Source of the DNA: Dehalococcoidia bacterium
Lineage (GTDB): Bacteria; Chloroflexota; Dehalococcoidia; Lucifugimonadales; UBA3495
Assembly (NCBI GenBank): GCA_021295965.1
Contig: JAGWBI010000002.1
Coordinates: 18,110 to 82,109 of the forward strand
Direction of reading: 5' to 3'
DNA length: 64,000 bases
The position numbers and the translations under genes were made by a program. Numbering within the stretch: the stretch's first letter is position 1; the number at the start of each line of letters is the position of its first letter. The notes beneath the pieces were generated by a model, which saw only the letters and a list, made by a program, of their open reading frames with translations, was not told the DNA's origin and did no database searches. This document shows, piece after piece, positions 42,934-50,972 of this stretch.

Positions 42934-44622
42934 TCACCGCTCCATCCGTTCCGGCGCGGACATGCCCATCAGGGTCAGGGTACGGCGGAAGACGATCTGC
43001 GCCGCAGACACCAGCTTGAGGCGCGCCAACGTGAGTTCGTTGTCCTCAGGGTTGGCGGAGATGACGCGGCAGTTCTCGTAGAAATGATGGAACGCGGTGG
43101 CCAGTTCCATGGCGTAATGGGGCAGATGGTGCGGCTCCAGGTTTTCGGCCACCTGGACGATCAACTCGGGCAACCGGAGCATGGTGCGGATGAGGCCCAA
43201 TTCGTAAGGGTGGGTCAGCAGGCTCACGTCCCCACTGTCATAGTCTATGCCGCGCTCGGCGGCCAGGTTCAGGATGCTGGCGTTGCGGGCATGGGCGTAC
43301 TGCACGTAGTACACCGGGTTTTCTGATGACTCTCGGGTAGCCAGTTCCAGATCAAATTCCATCTGCGTGGATGCCGCCCGGGCCAGGAAGAAGTAGCGGC
43401 AGGCATCCATGCCGACCTCATCCACCAGTTCGCGGAGGGTCACGAAATCGCCGGTGCGCTTGGAGGCCCGGACGGTCTCATCGCCCCGCTTCAGGGTCAC
43501 CATCTGCGAGATCAGGACGGTCAGGTTTTCCGGGTCAATTCCCAGAGCAGCAACGGCGGCTTTCATCCGGGGAACGTGGCCCTGGTGGTCGGCGCCCCAG
43601 ATGTCGATAACCCGATCAAAACCCCGTTCGCTGAATTTGTTGTAGTGGTAGGCGATGTCGGAAGCGAAGTAGGTGGGTTCGCCGGAGGAACGGACCACGA
43701 CGTTGTCCCGGTCGTCTCCCAGGGCTTTTGAGTTAAACCACAGAGCGCCGCTGAGCTCAGCCAGATGGCCGCCTTCCCGGAGGCGCGCGATGGCCCGGTC
43801 GTAATCGCTGGCGGAGGATTCGGCCTGGAACAACCTTCTCTCGCTGAACCAGTTGTCAAACGTAACGCCGATCTCCTGTAGATCCTCGCGAATCAGCGCC
43901 ACCATTTTTTCGCGGGCTATGTCGCCAATTTCGCGGATGGCCGCCTGGTCGTTGATCTCCAGGAATCGGGACGATTCCGCGCGGATGACGTCCTCCGCGA
44001 TGTCGGCGATGTAATCCCCTTGGTAACCGTTGTCGGGCATCTCCGCGTCGCGCCCCTGGGCCTGCTGGTAGCGCGTCCAGACGGAGCGGTAAAAAGCCTC
44101 CATCTGAGTGCCGGCGTCGTTGATGTAGTACTCGCGGGTCACGTTGTAGCCGGCGGCTTCCAGGGTGTTCGCGAGAGCGCTGCCCAGCACGGCGCCCCTG
44201 GTGTGGCCGACGTGCACCGGGCCGGTGGGGTTGACGCTGACGAACTCGACCATCACCTTACGACCGGCTCCAACGTCAGAAGCGCCAAAGGCATCACCGG
44301 CCGCTCGGACGGCTTCCACTTGCTCTTGGAGCCAGCGGTCGCTGAGCCTGAAGTTGATGAAGCCCGGCGCGGCCGGATCCACGCTGGCGATCTCCGGTCG
44401 CGGCTCGACCCGCTCCGCGATCAATTGAGCCAGTTGCAGCGGGTTGGCTCGCGCCGCTCGGGCCAGTCTTAGTGGCAGGTTGGTGGCAAAATCGCCGTGC
44501 TCCGGGTTGTTGGGCCGGTCGATTTCGATGCTGGGCACGGTCGCTACGCTGATCGCGCCGTCGCGCTGCGCTCGCTCCAATGCTGCGGCGACGGCTTCGC
44601 CCACGGTGTCTCTAACAAGCAT
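42934..44622 (-). CDS. argS: Arginine--tRNA ligase
   Basis: 562 residues, class I synthetase. The HIGH equivalent is HVGHTRGAVLGSAL near residue 120. The N-terminal Add-1 domain precedes it; the KMSKS-like loop is degenerate (KRGDETVRASKRTGD), which is common in ArgRS. The anticodon-binding domain ends with RRTLTLMGMSAPERM. The ribosome site is weak. A structured inverted-repeat element lies in the 81-base gap upstream. Confidence 0.95.
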   Translation of the reverse strand: MLVRDTVGEAVAAALERAQRDGAISVATVPSIEIDRPNNPEHGDFATNLPLRLARAARANPLQLAQLIAERVEPRPEIASVDPAAPGFINFRLSDRWLQEQVEAVRAAGDAFGASDVGAGRKVMVEFVSVNPTGPVHVGHTRGAVLGSALANTLEAAGYNVTREYYINDAGTQMEAFYRSVWTRYQQAQGRDAEMPDNGYQGDYIADIAEDVIRAESSRFLEINDQAAIREIGDIAREKMVALIREDLQEIGVTFDNWFSERRLFQAESSASDYDRAIARLREGGHLAELSGALWFNSKALGDDRDNVVVRSSGEPTYFASDIAYHYNKFSERGFDRVIDIWGADHQGHVPRMKAAVAALGIDPENLTVLISQMVTLKRGDETVRASKRTGDFVTLRELVDEVGMDACRYFFLARAASTQMEFDLELATRESSENPVYYVQYAHARNASILNLAAERGIDYDSGDVSLLTHPYELGLIRTMLRLPELIVQVAENLEPHHLPHYAMELATAFHHFYENCRVISANPEDNELTLARLKLVSAAQIVFRRTLTLMGMSAPERMER

Positions 44623-44643
44623 AATGCTTATCCATCAAATCAG

Positions 44644-44690
44644 GATCAATCCCATGGTGTTGGGGTGTTAAATCCTAACACCGATTGATC
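44644..44690 (-). promoter_or_regulatory. Nested inverted repeats ahead of argS
   Basis: GATCAATC (44644-44651) and GATTGATC (44683-44690) enclose an inner perfect seven-base-pair hairpin GGTGTTA/TAACACC with a five-base loop (44664-44682). It may be a terminator for the VOC genes or a structured argS leader. It lacks T-box features. Confidence 0.4.
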
Positions 44691-44703
44691 AGCGCATGAT
44701 CCC

Positions 44704-45105
44704 TTATCCTTGGGCCAGTTGGAACCAAAGGCCGTGGCTGTCGGCCGGGTCAATGTTGGCCGTTACGTAACCGCGGGGGCTTTGGGTGACGCCGCCTTCG
44801 CCGCGCAGCCGATTGCCCTTGCCGGCCAGTTCAGCGGCAACCTGGTGGATGTTATCCACGCCAAATGCTACGTGATAAACGCCCGGGCCGTGCTCGGCCA
44901 GGTGCTGTCCGATACCGGAGTCGGCATCCAAAGGCTCTGTGATCTCGATGAGCGTCTCCCCTACCCGGTAAAGGGCGTCCTTCATACCACGCTCCTCGAT
45001 AACGTGCAGGTCATCGGGTTCCATGCCGAAGTTCTGGCGGATGTATTCCACCATCTCGTCGCGGTCGCGAACTACGTAGTGGATGTGGTGAACGGAGTTG
45101 AGCAT
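44704..45105 (-). CDS. VOC-family protein (glyoxalase fold), copy 2
   Basis: 133 residues. It starts HHIHYVVRDRDEMVEYI and contains VGETLIEITEPL and HVAFGVDNIHQV, as in methylmalonyl-CoA epimerase and glyoxalase-like proteins; the metal-binding His/Glu set is plausible. It is a tandem paralogue of the gene at 45159: same length, similar plan, 53 bases apart. Substrate unknown. Confidence 0.85.
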   Translation of the reverse strand: MLNSVHHIHYVVRDRDEMVEYIRQNFGMEPDDLHVIEERGMKDALYRVGETLIEITEPLDADSGIGQHLAEHGPGVYHVAFGVDNIHQVAAELAGKGNRLRGEGGVTQSPRGYVTANIDPADSHGLWFQLAQG

Positions 45106-45158
45106 CGTAACCTCCAGATTCTTATGCTGCGCAAACCATCGGTTAACCAGGTTCCGCT

Positions 45159-45560
45159 CTATCCTTCGGCGATCTGGAAAGGAAATCCCAAAGCGCTGGC
45201 CGGGTCTATGTTGGCGGTCAGGTAGCCTTCGGCGCTTCGAGACATCCCGTTTTCGCCGCGCATTGCGTTGCCCTTGGCAGCGAGTTCCGCCGCTTTGTCG
45301 GCGATGTCAGATACGCCGAAGGCCATGTGATAAGGGCCCGGGCCGAAGGTGCTCAGGTATTGGCCCATGGCCGACTCGGCGTCCAGTGGTTCGGTAAATT
45401 CCACGTTGGTCTGCCCGACTTTGAAAATTGCGTTTTTCATTCCCCGGGCGGGATAAACCTCAATCTTCACGGGGGCAATCCCGAAGTTTTCTTCGATGTA
45501 TGCGGCCATGGCATCCGCGTCGTGGACAAGGATACGAACGTGATGTATAAACTCGAACAT
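45159..45560 (-). CDS. VOC-family protein (glyoxalase fold), copy 1
   Basis: 133 residues beginning HHVRILVHDADAMAAYI, then VGQTNVEFTEPLDAES and HMAFGVSDIADKAAELAAKG. It shares most motifs (ARGMKNAIFKVG here, ERGMKDALYRVG in copy 2) and the exact length of the next gene, so a local duplication is clear. GGAGC stands upstream. It could be an epimerase, glyoxalase or dioxygenase-like protein. Confidence 0.85.
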   Translation of the reverse strand: MFEFIHHVRILVHDADAMAAYIEENFGIAPVKIEVYPARGMKNAIFKVGQTNVEFTEPLDAESAMGQYLSTFGPGPYHMAFGVSDIADKAAELAAKGNAMRGENGMSRSAEGYLTANIDPASALGFPFQIAEG

Positions 45561-45612
45561 CGCCTGGCTCCTTTAGGAACAAACGCCTGATCTGGGGACG
45601 AGGAAAGAAACG

Positions 45613-46323
45613 GTGGCACGACGAATTTTGCTGGTGGGCGGAGACGAGTTCAGACCGTCTTGCGCCGGAATGGACCGCCATATGCTCCACCAAACCGGCC
45701 AGTCGGCTCCGCGTGTGGCTATCATACCAACTGCCGCCGCTCGCGAAAACCCGGCTCTGGCCGCATCCAACGGCGTCCGGCATTTCACCGGCTTGGGCGC
45801 ATCCGCCTACAGCGTGGACGTGATCCGCCGGGCTGACGCCGAGAACCCACGTATCGTGGCCCAGTTGGAAGGCGCCGACGTGATCTATTTCACCGGCGGA
45901 AGCCCGGAGCATCTGCACACGGTATTGGCTGGCAGCCCACTGCTGGAAGCCGTGATTGCCGCCAATCTCGGTGGCGCCATCTGGGCCGGCTCCAGCGCCG
46001 GCGCCATGGTGCTGGGCGCGGTGATGCGGCGACCTTCTTCCGGTTCTCCCGTCTCGCCGGCGCTGGGGATTATCCCGGACGTCATGGTGCTGCCACATCA
46101 TGAGCGCAGCGACCCGCAAGCCGTGACCAACGAACTTTCTTCCCCCGAAACGGTTAGCCTGACCGTTTTGGGTATCGACGGTGGATCAGGAATAATGCTC
46201 GAACCGGGAGGAGCGACCGCCCTCGGCGCTGGGAACGTGACGGTGTATCAGTCTGGCAGTTGGCGCAGATACGCCGGCGGCGAGGCGGTTCCGGGCCTCA
46301 CGGCGGACGGGCCGGCCGGCTAG
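45613..46323 (+). CDS. Peptidase S51 / cyanophycinase-like protein
   Basis: 236 residues of the serine GATase-like fold. The nucleophile is S128 in WAGSSAGAM; IYFTGGSPEHL and VLPHHERSD are further family blocks. It opens with a GTG preceded by GAGGAAAG. Such enzymes cleave dipeptides or cyanophycin; no cyanophycin synthetase is nearby, so a peptidase role is more likely. It overlaps the convergent hisIE end by 4 bases. Confidence 0.85.
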   Translation: MARRILLVGGDEFRPSCAGMDRHMLHQTGQSAPRVAIIPTAAARENPALAASNGVRHFTGLGASAYSVDVIRRADAENPRIVAQLEGADVIYFTGGSPEHLHTVLAGSPLLEAVIAANLGGAIWAGSSAGAMVLGAVMRRPSSGSPVSPALGIIPDVMVLPHHERSDPQAVTNELSSPETVSLTVLGIDGGSGIMLEPGGATALGAGNVTVYQSGSWRRYAGGEAVPGLTADGPAG

Positions 46324-46943
46324 CCTCTCCGCGCTCGCAGTTCTTCCCAAACCGCGTTGGGCGAAACTCCGGCTGCGGCCATCAACGTCATGGTGTGGTA
46401 GAGAAGGTCGGCGATTTCGCCAGGCAGGTTCTCGGTATCGCCCGACGCTGCGGCCAGGGCGGTCTCCCCCGCCTCTTCGATCACCTTCTGGGCTACTCGG
46501 CTGACGCCTCCGGCCAGGAGTTGTGCCGTGTAGCTGCCCTCGGGCATGGTGCGCTGGCGGTCTCTGATCACCGCGAACAGCTCGTCAAGGACGCGAGGTC
46601 CGCCGTCGGACGCAGTGTAATCTTCAGGCAGGCCCTCCATCTTGGTGAAAAAGCACGAGACCTCGCCGGTGTGGCAGGCCGGGCCGTCCGGTTCCACCTT
46701 CAAGAGGATGGTATCGGCGTCGCAGTCAACGTACCACTCCCGCAGGTTGAGGTAGTTGCCGGAAACCTCGCCCTTGTGCCACAGGTCCTCCTGGCTCCGG
46801 CTGTAGAACCAGACCTGCGTCCCTTCCACCGTTCGCTTGAGAGAGCCGGGGTTCATATAGCCCAGCATCAGCACTTGCCCGGTGTTTATATCCTGGGCAA
46901 TGGCGGGTACGAGGCCCTTGTCGTCCAGCTTTACTTCGGTCAT
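46320..46943 (-). CDS. hisIE: Bifunctional phosphoribosyl-AMP cyclohydrolase / phosphoribosyl-ATP pyrophosphatase
   Basis: Histidine biosynthesis steps 2 and 3. HisI occupies residues 1-115 with the metal site C-D-A-D and ACHTGEVSCFF. HisE occupies about 120-205 with VLDELFAVIRDRQ, EEAGETALAA and DLLYHTMTLMAAAGV. The length of 207 fits the fused form. It is last in the hisF-HAD-hisIE operon; TTGGGAGG-type site precedes the ATG. Confidence 0.95.
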   Translation of the reverse strand: MTEVKLDDKGLVPAIAQDINTGQVLMLGYMNPGSLKRTVEGTQVWFYSRSQEDLWHKGEVSGNYLNLREWYVDCDADTILLKVEPDGPACHTGEVSCFFTKMEGLPEDYTASDGGPRVLDELFAVIRDRQRTMPEGSYTAQLLAGGVSRVAQKVIEEAGETALAAASGDTENLPGEIADLLYHTMTLMAAAGVSPNAVWEELRARRG

Positions 46944-46962
46944 TTCAAATTCCTCCCAAACC

Positions 46963-46990
46963 GTAGGGGCGAATAATCATTTGCCCCTAC
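46963..46990. repeat. 28-bp palindrome with one mismatch, GAAT core
   Basis: GTAGGGGCGAAT-AATC-ATTTGCCCCTAC, in the gap between the HAD gene and hisIE. It differs from the perfect copies by one base in the right arm. Confidence 0.8.
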
Positions 46991-47688
46991 CCGATGCGTT
47001 CCAGCACGGCGGGCAATCCCAACAGGTCTTGGATTTCGCCGTCGGGCATGGGCAGGTCGGGGTTCAACGGAGCTCGGGAGCGGTTGATCCAGACGGCGGC
47101 CATGCCGGCGCCGCGAGCGCCCGACACGTCCTCGAATTGCTTATCGCCCACGTACACGCATTGGGACGGTTCAACGCCCAGGCGGCCGACGGCAGTTTCG
47201 AACAGTCTCCGGTCGGGCTTGTAACATTTAGCGCCCTCCGAGGATATGACGAACTCAAACCGGGCCGGTATGCGTGCTACGACGGGTTCCAGGTAGGCGT
47301 CATCGGCGTTGGAAACCACGGCCAGGCGATAGTCGCTGCCGATGATGCTGAGAGCTTCAGGAGCGTCGGGGAAAAGGGGGCGCGTCGCCAGGTTGTTGAT
47401 GGAGATCTGCGACGCCGCCAGGGGGTCGCCGTCCAAGTCCAGTTCGGAGAATGCAACGGCGAAAGCGTCGGCCCAGCCATCAAGATACGAGATGAAGGGT
47501 GCGCCGCGGGTGTTGCGTTGCTTGCGGAAGTTGTCGGCGCCGTTATCCCAAGCCTGGCGCAGGGCTTCGGGCGTAGTTTCGAGCTTCTGCTGCTCGATGA
47601 TTTCCACGAAGGTCTCTCGCCAGTGTTCAGTGCCGTCCTGCGCTATCGTGTTGAACATGTCAAAGATTACGGTGGTGAAAGCGCTCAT
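46987..47688 (-). CDS. HAD-superfamily hydrolase
   Basis: 233 residues. The nucleophile is D10 in VIFDMFNT; VVSNAD (motif II) and YKPDRRLF (motif III Lys) and VYVGDKQFED (motif IV) follow. The second motif-I Asp is absent, as in the subfamily of haloacid dehalogenase-like proteins. It lies between hisF and hisIE, 30 and 43 bases away. A phosphatase role in histidine synthesis (histidinol-phosphatase) is an attractive possibility but unproven. Confidence 0.87.
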   Translation of the reverse strand: MSAFTTVIFDMFNTIAQDGTEHWRETFVEIIEQQKLETTPEALRQAWDNGADNFRKQRNTRGAPFISYLDGWADAFAVAFSELDLDGDPLAASQISINNLATRPLFPDAPEALSIIGSDYRLAVVSNADDAYLEPVVARIPARFEFVISSEGAKCYKPDRRLFETAVGRLGVEPSQCVYVGDKQFEDVSGARGAGMAAVWINRSRAPLNPDLPMPDGEIQDLLGLPAVLERIG

Positions 47689-47718
47689 TCGGCAGGCTCC
47701 TCGTGTGACGACCGTGGA

Positions 47719-48546
47719 TTAGATCCGCATGGGAATACCGCAGGCCGCGAGGTATGCCTTGGCCTCTGCGATGGAATAAGTCCCGAAGTGAAAAATGCTG
47801 GCGGCCAGCACAGCATCAGCCTCGCCTCCTGAGAAAGCATCGTAGAGATGCTCGAGGTTTCCGGCCCCTCCGCTGGCAATCACCGGGACCGGAACGGCCC
47901 GCGAAATCGCCCGGGTCAGATTCAGGTCATACCCGTCCTGCTGACCATCCTCGTCCATGCTGGTGAGCAGGATCTCGCCCGATCCGAGCGCCACCGTGCG
48001 TTCCGCCCATTTCACCGCGTCCAGGCCGGTGGGGTTGCGTCCCCCATGCGTGAAAACCTGCCATCCGGAGCCGTCATCGACCGCCAGGGTGGGGTCTTTT
48101 GGCTCCGGACAGGTTTCTCCCGGCACGACCCGGCGGGCGTCGATGGCGGTGACGATGCACTGGCTGCCGAACTGCGCCGCCCCCTCGGACACCAGTTCCG
48201 GGGTGCTGATGGCGGCGGTATTCACCGAGACCTTGTCGGCTCCCGCGTTGAGCATACGGCGCACGTCCTCAATGGAGCGAATGCCGCCCCCGACGGTGAG
48301 AGGGATGAAAACCTGCTCGGACACGCTGCGAACCACATCTACCATGGTATCGCGGGAATCGCTGCTGGCGGTGATGTCCAGGAACACCAGTTCGTCCGCG
48401 CCTTCCAGGTCGTAGCGGGCGGCCAGTTCGGCCGGATCGCCGGCGTCGCGGAGATTGACGAAGCTGGTCCCTTTCACGACGCGCCCAGCGTCAACGTCAA
48501 GGCAGGGGATGATGCGGCGGGTCAACACAGTGGGCCTACTATCCAC
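47719..48546 (-). CDS. hisF: Imidazole glycerol phosphate synthase subunit HisF
   Basis: The cyclase subunit. Catalytic Asp residues are D17 in PCLDVD and the later one in [28 protein letters not shown] and [13 protein letters not shown] bind the phosphates. It has 275 residues from a GTG at 48546. A second GTG six codons inside is an alternative start. hisH is not in this window. It follows a small 49-residue gene with 39 bases between. Confidence 0.95.
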   Translation of the reverse strand: MDSRPTVLTRRIIPCLDVDAGRVVKGTSFVNLRDAGDPAELAARYDLEGADELVFLDITASSDSRDTMVDVVRSVSEQVFIPLTVGGGIRSIEDVRRMLNAGADKVSVNTAAISTPELVSEGAAQFGSQCIVTAIDARRVVPGETCPEPKDPTLAVDDGSGWQVFTHGGRNPTGLDAVKWAERTVALGSGEILLTSMDEDGQQDGYDLNLTRAISRAVPVPVIASGGAGNLEHLYDAFSGGEADAVLAASIFHFGTYSIAEAKAYLAACGIPMRI

Positions 48547-48585
48547 TCGGTAGAAGCGGCGGTCGGTTTAGCATTGCTGGTCAGC

Positions 48586-48735
48586 TTATTCGGACTCGCC
48601 GGCCACGATCTTGACCTGTTCGGGAGTAAGAGGTACCCCACGCGCCGCCAACTCCCGCTGAATGCGCTCGCGTTCTTCCTTGCGGCCTTTCGCTCTGGCT
48701 TTTCGCTCGACCGCTTCTTTTGCAGCAAAGAACAC
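48586..48735 (-). CDS. Small charged coiled-coil protein
   Basis: 49 residues, very charged: KEAVERKARAKGRKEERERI, then QRELAARGVPLTPEQVKIV. The first half should form one amphipathic helix. The start is the GTG at 48735 because GGAGG lies 7 bases upstream; a TTG 39 bases further up lacks one. It is the first gene of the hisF unit. The function is unknown. Confidence 0.6.
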   Translation of the reverse strand: MFFAAKEAVERKARAKGRKEERERIQRELAARGVPLTPEQVKIVAGESE

Positions 48736-48789
48736 TTTGAAACCTCCGTACAGCGCCGCTGTGGTGGGGAACAAAAGCAGCGTAGCCCT

Positions 48790-48818
48790 ATTATAATCCC
48801 GTCGTCCTGCTGGGTCAG
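48790..48818 (-). promoter_or_regulatory. Promoter of the small-gene/hisF/HAD/hisIE operon
   Basis: Minus strand CTGACC (48813-48818), 17 bases, perfect TATAAT (48790-48795). The composite repeat element begins 4 bases upstream of the -35, so its arrival may have altered control of the operon. Confidence 0.6.
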
Positions 48819-48821
48819 CCC

Positions 48822-48989
48822 TTTCAGCCAGCTCATGCGTACCCAGTTTGTCATCGCGAGGAGCGCAGTCCGCCTGTGGCGGATGGCGATCCCGCTTCCT
48901 GAACGATCATCCCCCCGGCAACGGGATTGCCGCGCTTCGCTCGCAATGACAGTTTGATCGAAACTGGGTACGCGTGAGTTTCAGCCAGC
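48822..48989. mobile_element. Second MITE-like palindromic element with 11-bp direct repeats
   Basis: Direct repeats TTTCAGCCAGC (48822-48832 and 48979-48989) flank an element with terminal inverted repeats TCAYGCGTACCCAGTTT (one mismatch; a perfect core at 48837-48849 and 48961-48973). Inside, TCATCGCGAGGAGCG and CGCTTCGCTCGCAATGA form the widespread GTCATTGCGAG-type palindrome. The element is about 146 bases and encodes no transposase. This, plus plain spacer, is all that is seen between 48736 and 49284 apart from two promoters. Confidence 0.7.
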
Positions 48990-49202
48990 CGAGTACCGGC
49001 AGTTGGCCGCCGGGCGCGCAACTGTTGATAGCCACGGCCAACAGCATACTGATGCTGATCGAGACCGACCCGTCGAAGAATCTCCACGTTGACCGACTGT
49101 TGTTGTCGTTTTCCATTGTAACGTCCCGATAGATTGCGTCATTACGATCCAGGTTTGAGACGCTGGCGCAAGGCCGCGGCCGGGCATACATCCTCGTCAT
49201 TC

Positions 49203-49231
49203 TTGCCCCGAACCCTGCGGGCAACTATCAT
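49203..49231 (+). promoter_or_regulatory. Promoter of the GlcG-like gene
   Basis: TTGCCC (49203-49208), 17 bases, TATCAT (49226-49231), 54 bases ahead of the ATG. Confidence 0.45.
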
Positions 49232-49284
49232 ATCGTGCGAACAATCGGCCGGAAGCCGAGTGCAGAACGGACAGGAGGCACAAA

Positions 49285-49680
49285 ATGGCATTAACACTGG
49301 CAGACAGCAACCGGATTATGGCGGCGGCCATCGCCCAAGCCAATGAACTGAACATCAAGGTGAGCGTCGCCGTGGTGGATTCCGGCGGACGACTTATCGG
49401 GCTGCAGCGCATGGACGGCGCGATCTGGGCGTCGGCCTACGGTTGCCAGGGTAAAGCCGTGGCATCGGCCGCCTTTGGCCGACCCAGCGGCGAAATGCAG
49501 GACCGGGCCACCGCTCCCACGCCCGCCGGTATCCGGGAGCGTTCCGGCGCGGAGATGATCTTCGGCCAGGGCGCCGTTCCCATCGTGCAGGATGGCGCAG
49601 TGGTTGGCGCCTGTGGCGTAGGCGGGGGGACCAGCGAGGAGGACGAGCAGTGCGCATCCGCTGGCGCGGGAGCCCTGTAA
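49285..49680 (+). CDS. GlcG/HbpS family heme-binding-like protein
   Basis: 131 residues with the family pattern: helix DSNRIMAAAIAQANELNIKVSVAVVDSGG, then LIGLQRMDGA, AASAAFGRPSGE-type helix (KAVASAAFG), and the final GVGGGTSEEDEQCA. HbpS binds heme and senses redox stress; others are near glycolate or propanediol genes. AGGAGG precedes the ATG. It is monocistronic and followed by a clear terminator. Confidence 0.9.
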   Translation: MALTLADSNRIMAAAIAQANELNIKVSVAVVDSGGRLIGLQRMDGAIWASAYGCQGKAVASAAFGRPSGEMQDRATAPTPAGIRERSGAEMIFGQGAVPIVQDGAVVGACGVGGGTSEEDEQCASAGAGAL

Positions 49681-49700
49681 CGATCTGAGGAAGACATTTG

Positions 49701-49730
49701 CCCCTCTCCCTGCTTTGGGAGAGGGGTTTG
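49701..49730 (+). terminator. Intrinsic terminator after the GlcG-like gene
   Basis: CCCCTCTCCC-TGCTTT-GGGAGAGGGG, a perfect 10-bp stem followed by TTTG. It starts 20 bases after the stop codon. Confidence 0.75.
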
Positions 49731-49735
49731 CGTTG

Positions 49736-50443
49736 TCAGGGAACCAACGCGAGAACCGATGCTGGCGACCCACTGCCACCAACCAGGGGCAATCTGCCGA
49801 CCACCACGGTTGCGCCATTGGGCGCCAGTGTGCCCAGATTATTGAGGCACTCCAGGACCAGGGCGTTTTTCCCCAACGCAAACCGGCTGACCGACAGGTC
49901 CGTATCCGCGCCGGGGTCGATACCGTGGGTGTCAATGCCCAAGCCCGAAACGCCGCGCCGCTCCAGCAAAAAACGGGCCGCATCCATCCCGAACCCGGGG
50001 AAATGCATCGTACCCCCAGCGTCGGCGTTTATGAACCGTTCGGTTTGGTCCCAATAGCGCTCCCATCCTGTGAAGAGCAGGACGATGCATCCCGACGGGA
50101 CTTCTCCGTTTCGTCGCTCCCACTCTTTCACGCTATCAACCGACAGGGCGTAATCCGGGTCCCTCATGGTCAAGTCACTGACATCGATCACCACCGCCGC
50201 CGAGACCAGCGACTCCAACCGGATTTGGGCTGGCCCGACGCCGTCGTGCCAAAAAGCCGACGGCGTGGAGAGATGCGTCCCGCTGTGTTCGCCCATACTG
50301 AATCGCCGTAACCGATAACCATCTTTGCCGATGCTGGCGACGGGCTCAAATTCGACGGGTGGATCGCCGGGCCACCGGGGAATATCGGGCCGGATGGGGT
50401 GCGTCAGATCAACCACCCGGCCATATGTGATCGATGTTTCCAT
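49736..50443 (-). CDS. Cyclase family protein (kynurenine-formamidase-like) with altered metal motif
   Basis: 235 residues. VVDLTHPIRPDIPRWPGDPP is the usual start. The HxGTHxDxPxH metal motif reads H53-S-G-T-H57-L-S-T-P: the Asp ligand is Ser59. GLGIDTHGIDPG and ALVLECLNNLGTL are conserved late blocks. These enzymes hydrolyse formamides or isatin-like amides; the missing Asp leaves activity uncertain. Confidence 0.87.
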   Translation of the reverse strand: METSITYGRVVDLTHPIRPDIPRWPGDPPVEFEPVASIGKDGYRLRRFSMGEHSGTHLSTPSAFWHDGVGPAQIRLESLVSAAVVIDVSDLTMRDPDYALSVDSVKEWERRNGEVPSGCIVLLFTGWERYWDQTERFINADAGGTMHFPGFGMDAARFLLERRGVSGLGIDTHGIDPGADTDLSVSRFALGKNALVLECLNNLGTLAPNGATVVVGRLPLVGGSGSPASVLALVP

Positions 50444-50468
50444 GTTGCCGGCATGATAACCGACGGCG

Positions 50469-50777
50469 CTAGGCGACCATCGGGTGGTCGTCCGCCCGGT
50501 CCCCGACCCGGCCAGGTTCGCCCATGACAGGAATCAGTCGTTGCATATCTTCCACGTGGCGGTCAACCCACCGCATGGCGTCGGCGAAGCTGCGGGTGTT
50601 GCCCAGCTCGGTAAGTTGCCCGTAACGATTGCGACCGTAGATGACGTAACAGATTGATGGAACTTCGCCGTGGATGAGGTGGCCGCGATATGGGATCCGC
50701 CGGCCGCCCAAAGGGATGGGCGAAGTGGTAACAGCGTGGGTGGCGTCCATCATGCTGATGCGGGCCGTGGTGATCAT
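50469..50777 (-). CDS. Hypothetical protein with a possibly DNA-damage-responsive promoter
   Basis: 102 residues; family unknown. GGGAG lies 8 bases before the ATG. The middle (YRGHLIHGEVPSICYVIYGRN, then RYGQLTELGNTRSFADAMRWVDRHVEDMQ) suggests a beta hairpin followed by an alpha helix; no signal or membrane segment is seen. The upstream spacer has GAGC-N4-GTTC motifs like those before the radical SAM gene. Confidence 0.6.
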   Translation of the reverse strand: MITTARISMMDATHAVTTSPIPLGGRRIPYRGHLIHGEVPSICYVIYGRNRYGQLTELGNTRSFADAMRWVDRHVEDMQRLIPVMGEPGRVGDRADDHPMVA

Positions 50778-50797
50778 GGCGTTTACTCCCGTCGCGC

Positions 50798-50856
50798 GAA
50801 CATATCAGCGCATTTGTCTTGAGCATATGTTCTAACAATCAAATGTTCTATGTCAA
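50798..50856 (-). promoter_or_regulatory. Promoter with repeated ATGTTC motifs
   Basis: Minus strand TTGACA (50851-50856) with a weak TAGAAC -10 (50829-50834) after 16 bases. Plus-strand GAGCATATGTTC lies at 50821-50832 and another ATGTTC half-site at 50843-50848. The first differs from the motif in the radical SAM promoter at only two of twelve bases. Confidence 0.5.
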
Positions 50857-50972
50857 TGGCTCGGCCAGCCACTTTTGGCTTTTTTGTTCCGATTTCGGCG
50901 GGACCTAGTCCGCAAAGCAATGGCCGAACGGACTACGCCCGGCCAACGAGAACATCGGGTTGGTGATGGAAA

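Noticed and set aside
4711-46990. The 28-bp palindromes as ordinary intrinsic terminators
   Set aside because: None is followed by a U-tract on the relevant strand, and two lie between same-strand genes.
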